A stretch of DNA of 64,000 nucleotides, from assembly GCF_018446385.1 (NCBI RefSeq), contig NC_056000.1:76766688-76830687 (forward strand), given 5' to 3'. The notes beneath the pieces were generated by a model. The model saw nothing but the letters and a program-made list of their open reading frames with translations. It did no database searches and had not been told where the DNA came from. A program made the translations under genes and the position numbers. The first letter of the stretch is position 1; every line of letters starts with the position of its first letter. Positions 34,084-46,347 of the stretch are shown here, one piece after another. Origin of the DNA: Zingiber officinale (taxonomy: Eukaryota > Streptophyta > Magnoliopsida > Zingiberales > Zingiberaceae).

Positions 34084-37000
34084 TGTCACGCCCCAGGTAG
34101 TCCCTGTCCGAAGAAATTTCGGCAGCATCTCCCCTGTACGGGTGACAATATAAATCTCAGTATACATATATCTATACCTCGGCCACACTCGGTCGGAACA
34201 ATACACACAAATAGTAAACAATCCACGCAGTTATATTCAGAAAAGATGATATAGAAATCAACAAAAATATACGTACACATCCTACTCCACTACAACGAAG
34301 AAACGAAATCCACGAAGTAATGAAATATTCGCAGCGGAAAACAAAGTAGCAAACCCGAATGTTCGATATAAAGTCCACAATACACACCCTGATCACAAGT
34401 ATACATATAAAAGTGAATACAGAAAACGATATCTAGAAATCCTCGCGGCAAAGGGGCTAGCGACTGGAATCTCTCCTGACGGCCTTAACCTGAAAAATAG
34501 TAACAACGGGGTGAGTTCAAAGAACTCAGCAGGTAAACCAATAGACATGTACAGCAATATATATCCACCAGTAACATCCTATGGTACAGTACACTAAACC
34601 ATAGAGCCTACAGTACAGTCTCCTAACAGTATAACCTACGGTACAGTCTCCTAACAGTATAACAGATATGCATAGCTGAAATAAACTGTAATAACCAGCA
34701 ATAAGCATAAAGTACAGTCTATAGCAAGAATAATAAGAAAATGCATAGCTGAAATAAACTGTACTCACCTGCGAGGCTTGGGCAAATGACTGTGGACTTA
34801 CACAAACAAAGATAGTCAGAACAGATAAGCATGTATCCTGTATGCATGTCAATCATATGCAGTCACCCAAGTGCATCATCCAATATGCAACAATCACAAT
34901 AAATGTAATATGTGCATATGATGCAATATGACATGGTCACCCCTGACGCCAGTCAGCATCTCACACACAATGGTGAGACCGCGTGGGTAGGGCTGTGACA
35001 CCGTGCACTCTGCCGTCACTACCCCTGAAGAGTGACCGAGTGGACGGGATGCTGTCGGAGTACACCTATCCTCCTACCTCAAACATAGTGAGGGAGTGCA
35101 ATGCTCTCAACTCCCGGTACGCGATGACGGGGAGGGATCCCGGCTGCAACCCCGCTGTATCGTGCTACCCATGAGCACCCCGGCGGTGCACCACCGAGCA
35201 ACCTGCCATACACACCCTGAGTGCTGTGCCACTACCCATACAGTGGTCACGTTGTGTGCAGGCCCTCATGGAGCCGGCCGACGAGCTCAACAATAATGGA
35301 GTCGTCAATCGCCCAGCATGCAATCATGCAGGATGGTGCATGATGCTACAGTATGTCATACCTGAACATAGCCTCCTCCATATATGTGTGTGCCCAAAAG
35401 GAAAACGCATATATATAACCATGATATAAGCAATGATGTAACAATGATGTAAGTATCATGAATCCAAGAGCATGTATCACACATGTAAAGCAACTAATCC
35501 AGTAGAGTAGAGCACTATAGATATGCATCTCTATGAACATATATACACATGGCAAGAGATAAAATATCCAATCCTGAAGTAAAGCAACTAGCAGATGAAG
35601 CATGTGATAGGTATCAACTAGCTAAGACCAAGAGAGAGAATAATCTACTATCTACCACTAGTAAGTATATATAAGCTATACATATCATAAGACAGTATCA
35701 AAAGATAAGTCAAAGGGTACCCGCCTCAAATAGAAAGTACAATCACGCCAAATCCAACGTCGAGACACCTATCTTGAATCAAAGTCCTGTGTCAAACAAT
35801 ATATATATTTTATTTAGCTAAATCCAAATGAATAGCTAAATAAAATATCTAAAATTAAATTAGGGCAAAACCCTAATCAACACAACCTCAATCTACATAA
35901 TTAAATCTAACGGTCAATTAGGGTTAGTTACCTAATCCCTAATCACCAATAGATTAGAAATCTAAACTTAGATTAAATCTAATAGTTGACTAGGGTTAAG
36001 TGTCTTAACCCTAATTATTCCATTAGATTAATCGAAGCAATTAAATCTAATCACAATCAACATAACCCTAATTCAAATCTACACATGATCAACAACTAAT
36101 TACACTAATCATGTATCAATTCCTTGTTCCTTACCTCAATCCCAGCTACTGGAGAAAGCGCTGTCGGAACAAAGAAAACCTCACAGTAAACAGAACTCAC
36201 CTCACTGATCGGATCAAGAGAAGAGATCAACAAGCATATCACTGATCTCAAATCAAGCAATCCAAGACATCAATCAACCCTTCAAGCCTCTGCCCAACAA
36301 CTCAATTGATCCCATCATCATCAACCGAAACCTAAATCAACCACGAGAAGATGAGGATCAAGGATAGAGTATTGGTAACGGAGAAGAAGACCTAAGCTTA
36401 CCTCAATCGATTGTCTCCAGAAAACGTCGCCCAATCCGATCCGTGAAGCAACGTACCAGGAATTCTTCTGTCCCCAAATCAACAAGAACGAAGATTGGAT
36501 CCAAGATCTGATCTAGGATCGCTGACCATTAGAGAGTAAGAGAGCAGAATTGAGGAAGAACTCAAAGCTAGGGCACAAATCCGAGCAATGGAAAAGAGCA
36601 AAGATCGGTCGCTTACCCTCAAGACCCTAATGTTCTCTTCCCACCGGCGATCGGATGGCAAAGACTCGACCCAGTGGCGTCGAATCGGGGAAGGAAGGTC
36701 GGCAGTCCGCTAGAGAAGACGCGACGTCGTGTCTAAGATCCGGAGAGGAATAGAGCCGCCTGGATCTGAGCTCAACAGCCGCCGATGCCGATAGAGGAAA
36801 TCGCCGGAGTTGGAAGCCCTAATCCCTCCGACGCCGCTTGTCCACAAGAGAGAGAACAGAGAAGGAAAGGGTCGGGGAAGAGAGTCGGGGAAGGAGAGGA
36901 AATAGAATCGGGCTCGGCGTTTTGGGGGAGAAGGAATAAAAGAAAAGGAATATATAATAAAACTTTTCCTCACTTAAATGGGTATCCTAAACAGGCTTTA

Positions 37001-37140
37001 TCCGCGCCCGAAATTAATCCCCTCAAAACCCATCGTACGAGCTCCGAAAAATTCCCAGAAAATTTCTAAAAAATTTCGGAAAAATTCTATAAGGCTATTT
37101 TCCAAATAACCCTATTAATTAAATTTTTCGAGATCTCACA
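34084..37140 (-). mobile_element. Solo LTR, chromovirus-like, nested in the SIRE-type 5' LTR
   Basis: The near-perfect duplication caggc (34079-34083) and cgggc (37141-37145) flanks 3057 bp with ends TGTCACGCCCC and GATCTCACA. There is no coding region or primer-binding site. Read on the minus strand, an AT-rich TATA region near 36950 is followed by a C/T-rich leader, a donor GAG|GTAAGC (36401) and an acceptor TTTTTCAG|GTTAAGG (34490). This is the same order as in the other two chromovirus-like LTRs here. Short plus-strand frames in it are not genes. Confidence 0.8.
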
Positions 37141-37941
37141 CGGGCGCCCGGAGGTCCTGGCGCTCGGAACAGGTCCGGGCGCCCGGGACCAAGTTTTATC
37201 CCTATCGTTACTTCGCCACGTGGAGCATCCTGGTTGGTTGGCCACGTCACACTCCAGGCGCCCGGAAGGGATCCAGGCGCCCGAAATGTCATATAAAAAG
37301 AGGGTCGAGGGAGCAGCTAAACAACAACACATTCTAAGCTTTCTTCTGTGAAGTGCTGCCAACAAGACGACCTTGAAGTGCTTCTACTCGACGTCGACGA
37401 CCCGAAGCTCAGACTCTTCGATCTTTTGTTGTCGGTATTAGTTTACTTATTGCATTAATTGTAATTCAAATTGTAATCTTTCCGATATTATAGTTGTTGC
37501 CCACCGAAAGCGGTCAAGGACCGCGGGCCTTCGAGTAGGAGTCGCCATAGGCTCCGAACGAAGTAAAACATCTGCGTCTGTTGTGTTTGCTTTTACTTTC
37601 CGCTGTGTTTCTACTCTGTGTTTTAAAATCGTTAAAATAGCCACGAGCGCTATTCACCCCCCCTCTAGCGCTTTCGATCCATCAATTGGTATCAGAGCGG
37701 GGTCATTTTGAATCGGTGCAACCACCATTCAAAATATTTTTCGTGGTATTTTCAGATTTTTCGGAGTCGATTAGAATTTAGCTTCATAGCTATATTCTAA
37801 TTCTTTTTCTCGAATCGGTTTTCTGCTCGGAGTTGGTGCAGCACCACCTGAGTTCGTGATCCATTTTTCCTTTCGCACTACTAAGCCAGGACCAAGTCCT
37901 GGAACATCTTGTCAGTTGTTTTCTTTTTAGATTGATCTGAA

Positions 37942-39090
37942 ATGACCCTTCAAGAAGGCTACAGTACAGCCCGCCCTCCGCTATTCACCGGAGACGACTT
38001 TGGGTACTGGAAGGGTCGGATGAAGGCATATCTCCAGACTCACTTTGAAGTCTGGATGATTGTCAAAATCGGACTCCAACTGCCAACTGATAGCACCGGC
38101 AAACCACTACCATACGAGGATTGGGACGCATCTCTTATTAAGAAGGTGGAAGCTAATGCCAAGGCAACCTGCACCCTCCAATATGGCCTATCAAAAGAAG
38201 AACTCAACCGCGTCGGGCCCTTCAACAGTGCCAAAGAGTTGTGGGAGAAGCTCATTGAACTTCACGAAGGGACATCTGACACCAAAGTAAGTAAAAGAGA
38301 CTTAATTTTCAATAAATTATTTAACATCAAATTGCAGGAAGGTGAATCAGCTGCCCAACTCCATGCTCGGATTCAAGATCTGCTCAATGGTCTTCATGAA
38401 ATTGGACAGAAGGTAGACAACCGGGACATCATAAGGTATTCTTTAAATGTTTTTCCAAGGAACACCTTGTGGGCATCCATGGTAGATGCCTACAAGGTCT
38501 CCAAGGACTTATCTACCATTAAGTTAGATGAACTTTTTGCAGAATTTGAACTTCATGAACAAACTAATGCACGCCCGACCGAGAAAGGGATGGCTTTGGT
38601 TGCAGGAATAGGGAGAACGCGCGAATCAAAAATCAAGCGCAGAACCGAACCTGAGTCAGAAGAAGAACCAGATTCGGAAGACGACGATGAACTTACAATC
38701 GAAATAGTCAACTTGGTAAAGAAGCTCTGCAAAAAAAAGGGCTTCAATAGAAAGGATGTCAGAAAGGTCATCCAGTCGAAAGAAGTCCAACCAAGCTCGA
38801 AGGTTAAATTCGAAGTGACCTGCTACGGGTGCAATCAGAAGGGGCACATCAAGGCAAACTGCCCGAACCAGAAGGATCCAAAGAAACCAAAAAGAAAGAA
38901 GGCATTGAAGGCAACATGGGACGAGTCTTCTTCCGAGGAATCCGACGACGAAGAACTAGAGCAGACTAACCTTCTCGCATTGACAGCCCGGGACTACACC
39001 AACGATCCGGAAGCGAGGACGAATCGGAAGCCGAGTCCGAGAGAAGCCACGGATCCGCATCCGTTTCCGAAGGGTCAAACCCCTCTGTAA
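37942..39090 (+). pseudogene. Gag of the SIRE-type element
   Basis: The 382-codon frame starts at ATG 37942. The N-terminal UBN2/DUF4219-like Gag fold includes FGYWKGRM and AKELWEKLIELHEG; an acidic stretch lies at about residues 235-250 and the CCHC zinc knuckle is CYGCNQKGHIKANC near residue 293. A Ser/Glu/Asp-rich tail follows. From about 39000 the homologous reading continues in another frame, so an indel there has changed the last residues. SIRE Gag-Pol is normally one polyprotein. Confidence 0.87.
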
Positions 39091-39608
39091 GTCAAAATAG
39101 GTTATATTGCATAATTAATTATTTAATGCATAAAGTAGCTAAGTCCAAAATTCGAATCAAGTCGCTCCTAAAGGAGGTAACACTCCTTAAAGAGACGACT
39201 AATAACGAATCCTTCACTGATCCAATTCAGACTGGAACCTCAACTCAAGTTCAAAAACTTGAGGAAGAGAATTCCAACCTAAAAAGTCAAGTCAAGGATT
39301 TGAAGACAACCTTAGAACGATTTTCCTTGGGGTCCAAGAATCTTAACTTGATTCTTGGAACACAAAGGGCAATCTACAATCGAACTGGACTAGGATACCA
39401 AACGAAAAACAAATATAGGTCATACCTATCTCTCATACAAAGAACCAATAGAAAAATGGTCCAAGCATGGGTTGCCAAGTCCAACCTGATCAATCAAGTT
39501 GGACTTGGACAGTATTGGGTCCCTAAGGATCAAATACATTACCTCAATAGACCTTATCGAGGCTATGATCCAGGGGGAGCCAAAATTATTAAAATTCAAA
39601 ATTATTAA
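39091..39608 (+). pseudogene. Gag C-terminal coiled-coil region of the SIRE-type element
   Basis: The frame continuing from Gag after the shift has Lys/Glu-rich coiled-coil sequence (KLEEENSNLKSQVKDLK), then NLNLILGTQRA and YWVPKDQIHY, which sit between Gag and protease in SIRE elements. It ends at TAA 39606-39608, where an AT-rich repeat begins. Confidence 0.75.
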
Positions 39609-39835
39609 AATTAATTATTAAACTTAAAATTCAAAATTATTAAAATTCGAAATTAATTATTAAACTTAAAATTCAAAATTATTAAAATTTGAAATTAATT
39701 ATTAAACTTAAAATTCAAAATTATTAAAATTTGAAATTAATTATTAAACTTAAAACTCAAAATTATTAAAACTCGAACTTAATTATTCAAAATTCAAAAT
39801 TCAAAATTCGAAATTAATTCAAAAACCGAAAATGG
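39585..39835. repeat. AT-rich 42-bp tandem repeat
   Basis: Units mixing aaaattcaaaattattaaa and attaattattaaactt repeat about four to five times. Confidence 0.88.
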
Positions 39836-40520
39836 GTAAGCAAGAGTAGATTACCCGACAGGGTAAGTAAGGATAGATTAAAAGGGCTAGATTTAACTTG
39901 AAACACAGTACTGGTGAAGTTTTTGGATGATAGTACGTTGGGGAAGCTTGGGCATCGCATGTCTAGGAAGATATGGCTTCGACCTGGTGCATTTGGCCAA
40001 GTGGAACTAACCGAAGCTACCCTTAAATGGATCCTAACTAGTTAGACCAAGGTTCAGTATTAAGTTCAATGGGTAGGACTATTTGGAAAACCTCAAAGGC
40101 ATGGTTACTTTAATGAGCTCCTTGTGACTCACCATAGCCCAAAAGTTTCTCCAAAGAACGCTTACTTGTTGAACCCAAAGCTAAACCCGAATCTAACATA
40201 AAGTTAAACTAAACCCTAAAAATTGAACTAATTCATCTCACAAAATGATAGGATCCCCTGATTGAAAACATAGATCAGGTGAGATGACTAAGTTAAATTA
40301 AAATTTAAATATTTTCAAAGTTAAATCAACTTAAATATTTTCAAAATTAATTTAACTTAAATATTTTCAAAATCAAAATCAAACCTAAATATCTCTCAAT
40401 TAAACATCAAATCACCATACAAACACCAATAGAATTAACTCAGATTAGGTAAGATGCAAAATTAGGAACTTACTTCAATCAAACTGTCTTTTGATCCATC
40501 AACTACTTTATGTGTAGGAA
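39836..40520. other. Non-coding gap between Gag region and protease
   Basis: AT-rich with many stops in all frames. Together with the tandem repeat it separates the Gag C-terminal region from the protease by about 0.9 kb. No gene is seen. Confidence 0.5.
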
Positions 40521-40890
40521 TTGGATCAATGGATGTTGGACAGTGGATGCTCCAGACATATGACTGGAGATATGTTAAAGTTCACTAAGCTAAAACTAAA
40601 GAATCTAGGATCAGTTGCATTCGGCAACGATGGAAAACTGAAAGTCATCGGAAAAGGTAATATCGAACTTAACTCTGATTTCATTATTCAAAAAGTATTA
40701 TTAGTTGAAGATTTTAATTATAAGTCAATTATGCGATACTGGTTACTCAGTCAATTTTACCAAGTCCAAATGTATAGTCAAACATGTTGATAATCCAAAA
40801 ATCGTACTTAAGGGTACTAGGAAAGATAATGTCTACACCGTTTATCTACCAACATCCTCAATAAAGTGTTTTTTAACACAATAAGAGGAA
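40521..40890 (+). pseudogene. Protease of the SIRE-type element, truncated
   Basis: The active-site motif WMLDSGCSRHMTGD starts the domain, which continues through VAFGNDGKLKVIGKG. The frame breaks at about 40735, where the expected NLLSIS-like segment is disturbed, and stops at 40788-40790. Confidence 0.85.
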
Positions 40891-43451
40891 ACTGAGCTGT
40901 GGCACAGAAGACTCGGTCACACTCACACAAAACTCATTTCAAAAATGAGTCAAAATGGACTAGTTAGAGGGTTGCCCAAATTAAAAGTTATTGAAAACTC
41001 AATCTGTAATGCATGTCAACAAGGAAAACAAACCAAGTCCACCCACAAGTCAACCAATTCAGTTAGAACTACCTATCTACTTGAGCTCCTTCACCTAGAT
41101 CTATTTGATTCTCATGGAGCCAAGTCACTAAGCAAGAACCAGTATTACTTAGTAATAATCGATGACTACTCCAGATTCACCTGGGTAAAGTTTCTAAAAA
41201 CAAAAGATGAAACCTTTGAAATATTTAGTAATTTTTGCAAATTAACAGAAAATGAAAAAGATACCAAAATTAAAAGAATAAGGAGTGACCATGGAGGAGA
41301 ATTTGAGAATCACAACTTCACTAAATTTTGTGAGATAAATGGGTACAAACATGAATACTCCTGCCCTAGAACCCCCCAACAAAATGGTTTAGTGGAACGT
41401 AAAGACAGAACCTTACAAGAAGCTGCTAGAACCATGTTAAATGAATATAAACTATCTAATCAATTCTGGGCTGAGGCAGTTAGTACAGCATGCTACATTC
41501 AAAATAGGATTTTAATTAACAAATTTCAAAATAAAACACCCTATGAAATTTATTATAATAAAATTCCTAACTTAAACTATTTAAAGGTATTTGGGTGTAA
41601 AGTTTTCATTTTAAACACTAAAGACTACTTAGGAAAATTTACATCAAAAACAACCCCGGGAATATTTTTAGGGTACTCAACCACTAGTAGAGCATATAGA
41701 GTATATAACAAAGATACCCTAAAAGTAGAAGAAACAACAAATATAAAATTTGATGAAGACACTATAAATGAAACTGAAAATACAGAAAATGCTAATTCAA
41801 TAAACAAAGAAGATGACGAAATTCAACTTGAACCTATTGAATCTGAAGAACAAATCACTAATTCAAATGACACACGACCAACCAGAACAAGTACAAATCA
41901 CCCATCTAACCAAATCTTGGGTGATCCAACTGTAGGAGTCAGAACTAGGTCATCCTATAGAAACCAGAGTCAAATAGCCCTAATTTCAAAAATTGAACCT
42001 AAAACTATAGAAGAAGCCCTACCAGACCCAGATTGGACTATAGCAATGCAAGAAGAATTGGCCCAATTTGAAAGAAATCGGGTATGGGAATTAGTGCCTA
42101 AACCCATTAACAAAACCATAATTGACACTAAATGGGTTTTTAGAAACAAATTAAGTGATCAAGGTGAAATAGTCAGAAATAAAGCCAGATTAGTAGCCAA
42201 AGGATTCAATCAAATAGAAGGGCTAGACTATGATGAGACCTATGCTCCTGTAGCAAGACTTGAATCCATTAGGATGTTGTTGGCCTATGCAGCACACAAA
42301 GGATTCAAGTTATTCCAAATGGATGTAAAATCCACATTCTTAAACGGATTCATTAAAGAATAAGTATACATAGGTCAACCCCCAGGATTTGAGGACATAG
42401 AACATCCAAATTATGTCTTTAGATTAAAAAAGGCCCTGTACTGACTAAAACAAGCACCTAGGGCTTGGTATGAACGACTGTCCAACTATCTAATATCAAA
42501 AGGGTTCAACCAAGGTCAAATAGACCCAACCCTTTTTGTAAAAACCTTTGAAAATGACATCTTTATAGCCCAAATTTACGTCGACGATATTATTTTTGGA
42601 TCAACCAACTCAAAATTTCTAAAAGAATTTACCAAACTAATGGAAAATGAATTTGAAATGAGTCTAGTAGGTGAACTTAATTTCTTTTTAGGGTTACAAA
42701 TTAAGCAAACCAAAGATGGAATTTATATTTATCAAACCAAATATGCTAAGGAATTAATTAGTAAATTTGGAATGGAAAACTCAAAAATCATTAATACACC
42801 AATGGCTACTAATGTTAAAATTGACTCAGACTTAGAAGGTAAACCAGTAAACTTGAAATACTATCGAAGTGCGATAGGAAGTCTACTGTACCTAACTGCA
42901 AGTCGACCAGACATCATATTTGCAGTAGGTATGTGTGCAAGATACCAATCTTGTGCGTAGGACTTTGGTACCCTAGATCTTGCACCCTTGATCTAACCGG
43001 CTACTCTGACTCTAACTATGCCGGATGCAAGCTAGATAGAAAAAGCACAAGTGGTAGTTGTCAATTTTTAGGACACTGCTTAGTAAGTTGGTCAAGCAGA
43101 AAGCAACACTGTGTTGCCTTATCTACCACTGAAGCTGAATATATAACACTAGGTGAATGCACATCTCAATTACTATGGATGATGCATACCCTTAAAGACT
43201 ATCAACTTGAATATCAAAAAACAAAAATCTCAATTGATAACATCAGTTCAATAAATCTAACAAAAAACCCAATTCATCACTCAAGGACTAAACATATAGA
43301 AGTGAAGCATCACTTTGTAAGGGATCATGTAGCTAAGGGTGATATTGTACTCAACTACGTTGAGTCCAAATCAAACCTAGCTGACATCTTTACAAAATCT
43401 TTACCTGAACTTGAGTTCAGTACACTCAGAAGACAAATAGGAATGTGTTAG
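40891..43451 (+). pseudogene. Integrase, RT and RNase H of the SIRE-type element
   Basis: The GAG-pre-integrase motif ELWHRRLGH starts at 40894. The integrase core has [16 protein letters not shown] and NGLVERKD, so its acidic residues look intact. RT runs from about 42000 with KARLVAKGF and YVDDIIFGS near 42580. RNase H has GYSDSNYAG and ALSTTEAEY and ends at TAG 43449-43451. Lesions are TAA 42361-42363, TGA 42442-42444, and a deletion of roughly 25 codons with a frame change at about 42935-42960, between the last RT block and LWYPR. Confidence 0.9.
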
Positions 43452-44498
43452 GTAGAATAGGTATCTTCAAATCAGTCCTTTTAATGCTTTTTGGTTTAAA
43501 ATTACATTTCTAAAATTCTAGGCAAAATTCTGATTTTTCAAAATCCCTACTTTACTAGACTTTCTAAATTTGGACTTAGACTAGGTTTTTCCCTAGAAAT
43601 CATGTTCCCCCAGGACTCAGCCAGAGCATCTCACAAACACCTAGGTTTACCTTGGTTGTGTTTGTAAAACATAGAACGGTGTGAGATGCATAGGGTATAG
43701 CCTGAACTCAAGAATGCTTATTTCTGTGCATCAATATGAGTCTGGGCGTTAAAGACTTTATTAACAGTAATCAAATCAAGTCTTCCAGCCCTAGTCAAAT
43801 CTAACTGGAAATAATAAGTTCAAGCATCCTTGTACTTAAGGGATCTGATATCTGATCAAAACAAATCTTAACTCATGCTTGGATCTTAGGACTCTGATAC
43901 CTTACTAAAACAAAATTTGTAAACTATTAAACACTAAGGTTAACGCTTCTCCTTTTACCTTAAGTATCTTTGCAATTCATTTATCTTAAACAGCTTTTCA
44001 AAAACTTTTTCAAATTTATGACTTTCAAGTCTCTTCTATTTAAATTTTTTTTTTAATTCTGTTAGAAAATTCACTAAGTTAAAAAGAGATGAATATATCA
44101 CAAAGAAAAATATCCTCTAAACTATTTTCCTTGGCCAAATTTTCTTTCAAAAATGTTGCTATTAAAACCAATTCTAAGATGTTGCTTTTCACTTATTTTT
44201 TTTCCTCTTGCCTAAGTTAAGATTTTTATACAAGTTCTGCTAAGTTTTGTCTTGAAAAGTTAAGTTTTTTCAGAACTAGCTTATTTTTGATATATGGCAA
44301 AGGGGGAGAGTAGAGAAATTCAAAAGAGAACAAAAATCCAAGTAGAGAAATTCAAAGAGAACAAAAATCCAAAGGGGAGGTTATATTAAGGGGGAGTTTG
44401 TAATGCCATTTTTTTTCTTTCTTTCCTTGTACTTAAACCTTACTGCATATTATTACTCAACTTTGAATTTCGGTTGCTATAATCAAAAAGGGAGAGAT
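43452..44498 (+). other. 3' non-coding region and polypurine tract of the SIRE-type element
   Basis: No open frame of note, so the envelope-like frame of some SIRE relatives is absent. The tract aaaaagggagagatt lies at about 44485-44498. Confidence 0.65.
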
Positions 44499-45668
44499 TG
44501 TTGGTGCGGGAAGCATCCGACGATCAAACCTGAGTTTTGAAAATGGCAAAGGATTCAAAGTTAAGGTTTGTGGTGAACTAACATGTTGAATAAGTGTTTC
44601 AGGAAAGTCCTAGCTGCGGTTAGGCAAAGGGAAAATTCTAAGGGGTGGTAACCTTAGGTCCTAGGGGGCGGTAACCCTAGGTGAGGGAAAACCCTAAGGG
44701 GCGGCAACCTTAGGTCCTAGGGGGAGGTAACCCTAGGTGAGGGAAAACCCTAAGGGGCGGCAACCTTAGGTCCTAGGGGTGGCAACCCTAGGTGGAGAAA
44801 AACCCTAGGGGGCGGTAACCCTAGGTCCTAGGGGGTGGTAACCCTAGGCGGAAAGTCTAGTCGGTCTGGAGGACCGGACTGGCATCAGGTAATCTCTCCT
44901 GAGGGGAGTAGATGAAGACGCGTTCTCCGTAGAGGGAACAGTAGGTGTCGGGTCGACCTAGGGTTTCCGGTTGGAAATCCGAAGTCAGACTCGGACAGTC
45001 CGAAGACTATCAGTTCTTCTTTACTATGATTTATCAAATTCTAACACTGTCTTATAGGGTATTTGCTCGGACTAACCTTGTTTTACAGGAGAGGAACCTG
45101 CTGGAAAAAGGTGGTCCGGGCGCCCGAGATGGATCCGGGCGCCCGGAACAGGTCCGGGCGCCCGAGACCAAGTTTTATCCCTGCCGCGACTTCGCCACGT
45201 GGAGCATCCTGGTTGGTTGGCCACGTCACACTCCAGGCGCCCGGAAGGGATCCAGGCGCTCGGAATGTCATATAAAAGAGGGTCGAGGGAGCAGCTAAAC
45301 AACAACACATTCTAAGCTTTCTTCTGTGAAGTGCTGCCAACAAGACGACCTTGAAGTGCTACTACTCGACGTCGACGACCCGAAGCTCAGACTCTTCGAT
45401 CTTTTGTTGTCGGTATTAGTTTACTTATTGCATTAATTGTAATTCAAATTGTAATCTTTCTGATATTATAGTTGTTGCCCACCGAAAGTGATCAAGGACC
45501 GCGGGCCTTCGAGTAGGAGTCGCCATAGGCTCCGAACGAAGTAAAACATCTGCGTCTGTTGTGTTTGCTTTTACTTTCCGCTGCGTTTCTACTCTGTGTT
45601 TTAAAATCGTTAAAATAGCCATGAGCGCTATTCACCCCCCCCCCCCCTTTAGCGCTTTCGATCCATCA
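44499..45668 (+). repeat. 3' LTR of the SIRE-type element
   Basis: It is 1170 bp from TGTTGGTGCGGG to cgatccatca. It holds the ccctagg array (44634-44850), five GGCGCC-type palindromes (45115-45265) and TATAAAAG at 45271. Confidence 0.93.
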
Positions 45669-46339
45669 GCCTCCACAAAGTAAGGGTCTGTCTGAAAATC
45701 CCCTAGATAGGGCGCCGAAGGAAGAGCTGATCGCCATTGGGTAGGCCACTCCACGGCAATGGGGAAATGTATGAAAAAAATATTTCTCTTTCCATTCTGA
45801 TTTTGAGGATGGGAGGGGAGCAAAGAAGGTAGTATGAGTATGGGCTTGGAGAAAAAAAAAAGCCTTCGTTATGACGACGAGGGGTAAAGAAGCAGTGGAA
45901 TAGACGGGAAGTCCACGGGACGTCACACACTTCACAGAGGAGAATGAACCCACACAAGATCCGCATGGAGTTGGGAGTAAGTTGACAAAGAAGGATACGA
46001 AAGTAATGACTTACGTCAGAGAAGAAAGGGTGGATAGGAAGACGGAGGCCGATGACAAACTGCTCTTTGAAAAAAGTCACATAGCCCACTGGAGGGGAGG
46101 AGATCCTATGAACCTCAGAGGGTATGATGATATGTATAGCCATGGGTCTTCATACGTAAAGCGGAGATCATCCAGATTCACACCGGTGAAGGTCGAGACT
46201 CCGAGAGCATATGTAGGCGCAGGGGAGTCGATGAGAGCTTGCAGACACCAAGTGAAAGGAGCAGAACGCAGAAGGTAGCAAAAACAAGAGGAAGACTTAA
46301 GTTGGAGGCGAAAGGTTCACTGAAGCGGAAGGGGAATCA

Positions 46340-46347
46340 TATTTATA
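46340..46347 (-). promoter_or_regulatory. TATA box of the second Tat antisense gene
   Basis: Minus-strand TATAAATA is placed as in copy A of the first Tat element, upstream of the Transposase_28-like exon. Confidence 0.6.

Larger units (their letters stand above)
33441..37684 (+). repeat. 5' LTR of the SIRE-type element, with nested solo LTR
   Basis: Starts TGTTGGTGCGGG and ends cgatccatca before the primer-binding site (TGGTATCAGAGC, 37687-37698). The element's own sequence is 33441-34083 and 37141-37684, with 34084-37140 foreign. TATAAAA lies at about 37292, so the insert separates the upstream part from the core promoter. Confidence 0.92.
33441..45668 (+). mobile_element. SIRE-type Ty1/copia LTR retrotransposon
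   Basis: The 5-bp duplication gcctc flanks it (33436-33440 and 45669-45673). LTRs are about 1.18 kb once the nested insert in the 5' copy is removed. It has an initiator-tRNA-Met primer-binding site, Gag with a zinc knuckle and acidic tail, protease, integrase, RT and RNase H in copia order, and a purine tract aaaaagggagagat. The LTRs differ at few positions, so insertion was fairly recent. Several frameshifts, two pol stops and a small deletion make it defective. Confidence 0.92.
27581..46280 (-). pseudogene. Antisense spliced gene of the second Tat element, split by two insertions
   Basis: Read on the minus strand, the N-terminal Transposase_28-like domain is at about 46280-45669 (LRLPIHPFF, QLTPNSMRILCGF). 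The gene then continues at 33440-31690 and 27712-27581. The copia insertion cuts it after FVEA; SVQLASWRF follows on the other side, as in the first element. Introns match the other copies: 33323-33260 (GTAAGG to TTGCAG) and 32389-32325 (GTAAGC to TTTCAG). The C-terminus has FLDHHRILKEMSNDVF and ends at TAA 27581-27583. It is closer to copy A than to copy B. No clear start ATG survives and the frame is broken in places. Confidence 0.78.

Noticed and set aside
34983-35429. Overlapping plus-strand frames in the nested solo LTR
   Set aside because: Short, in different phases, without conserved motifs, and inside an LTR whose own transcription direction is minus.
43452-44498. An envelope-like third frame after RNase H, as in some SIRE elements
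   Set aside because: No open frame of meaningful length exists between the pol stop and the polypurine tract.
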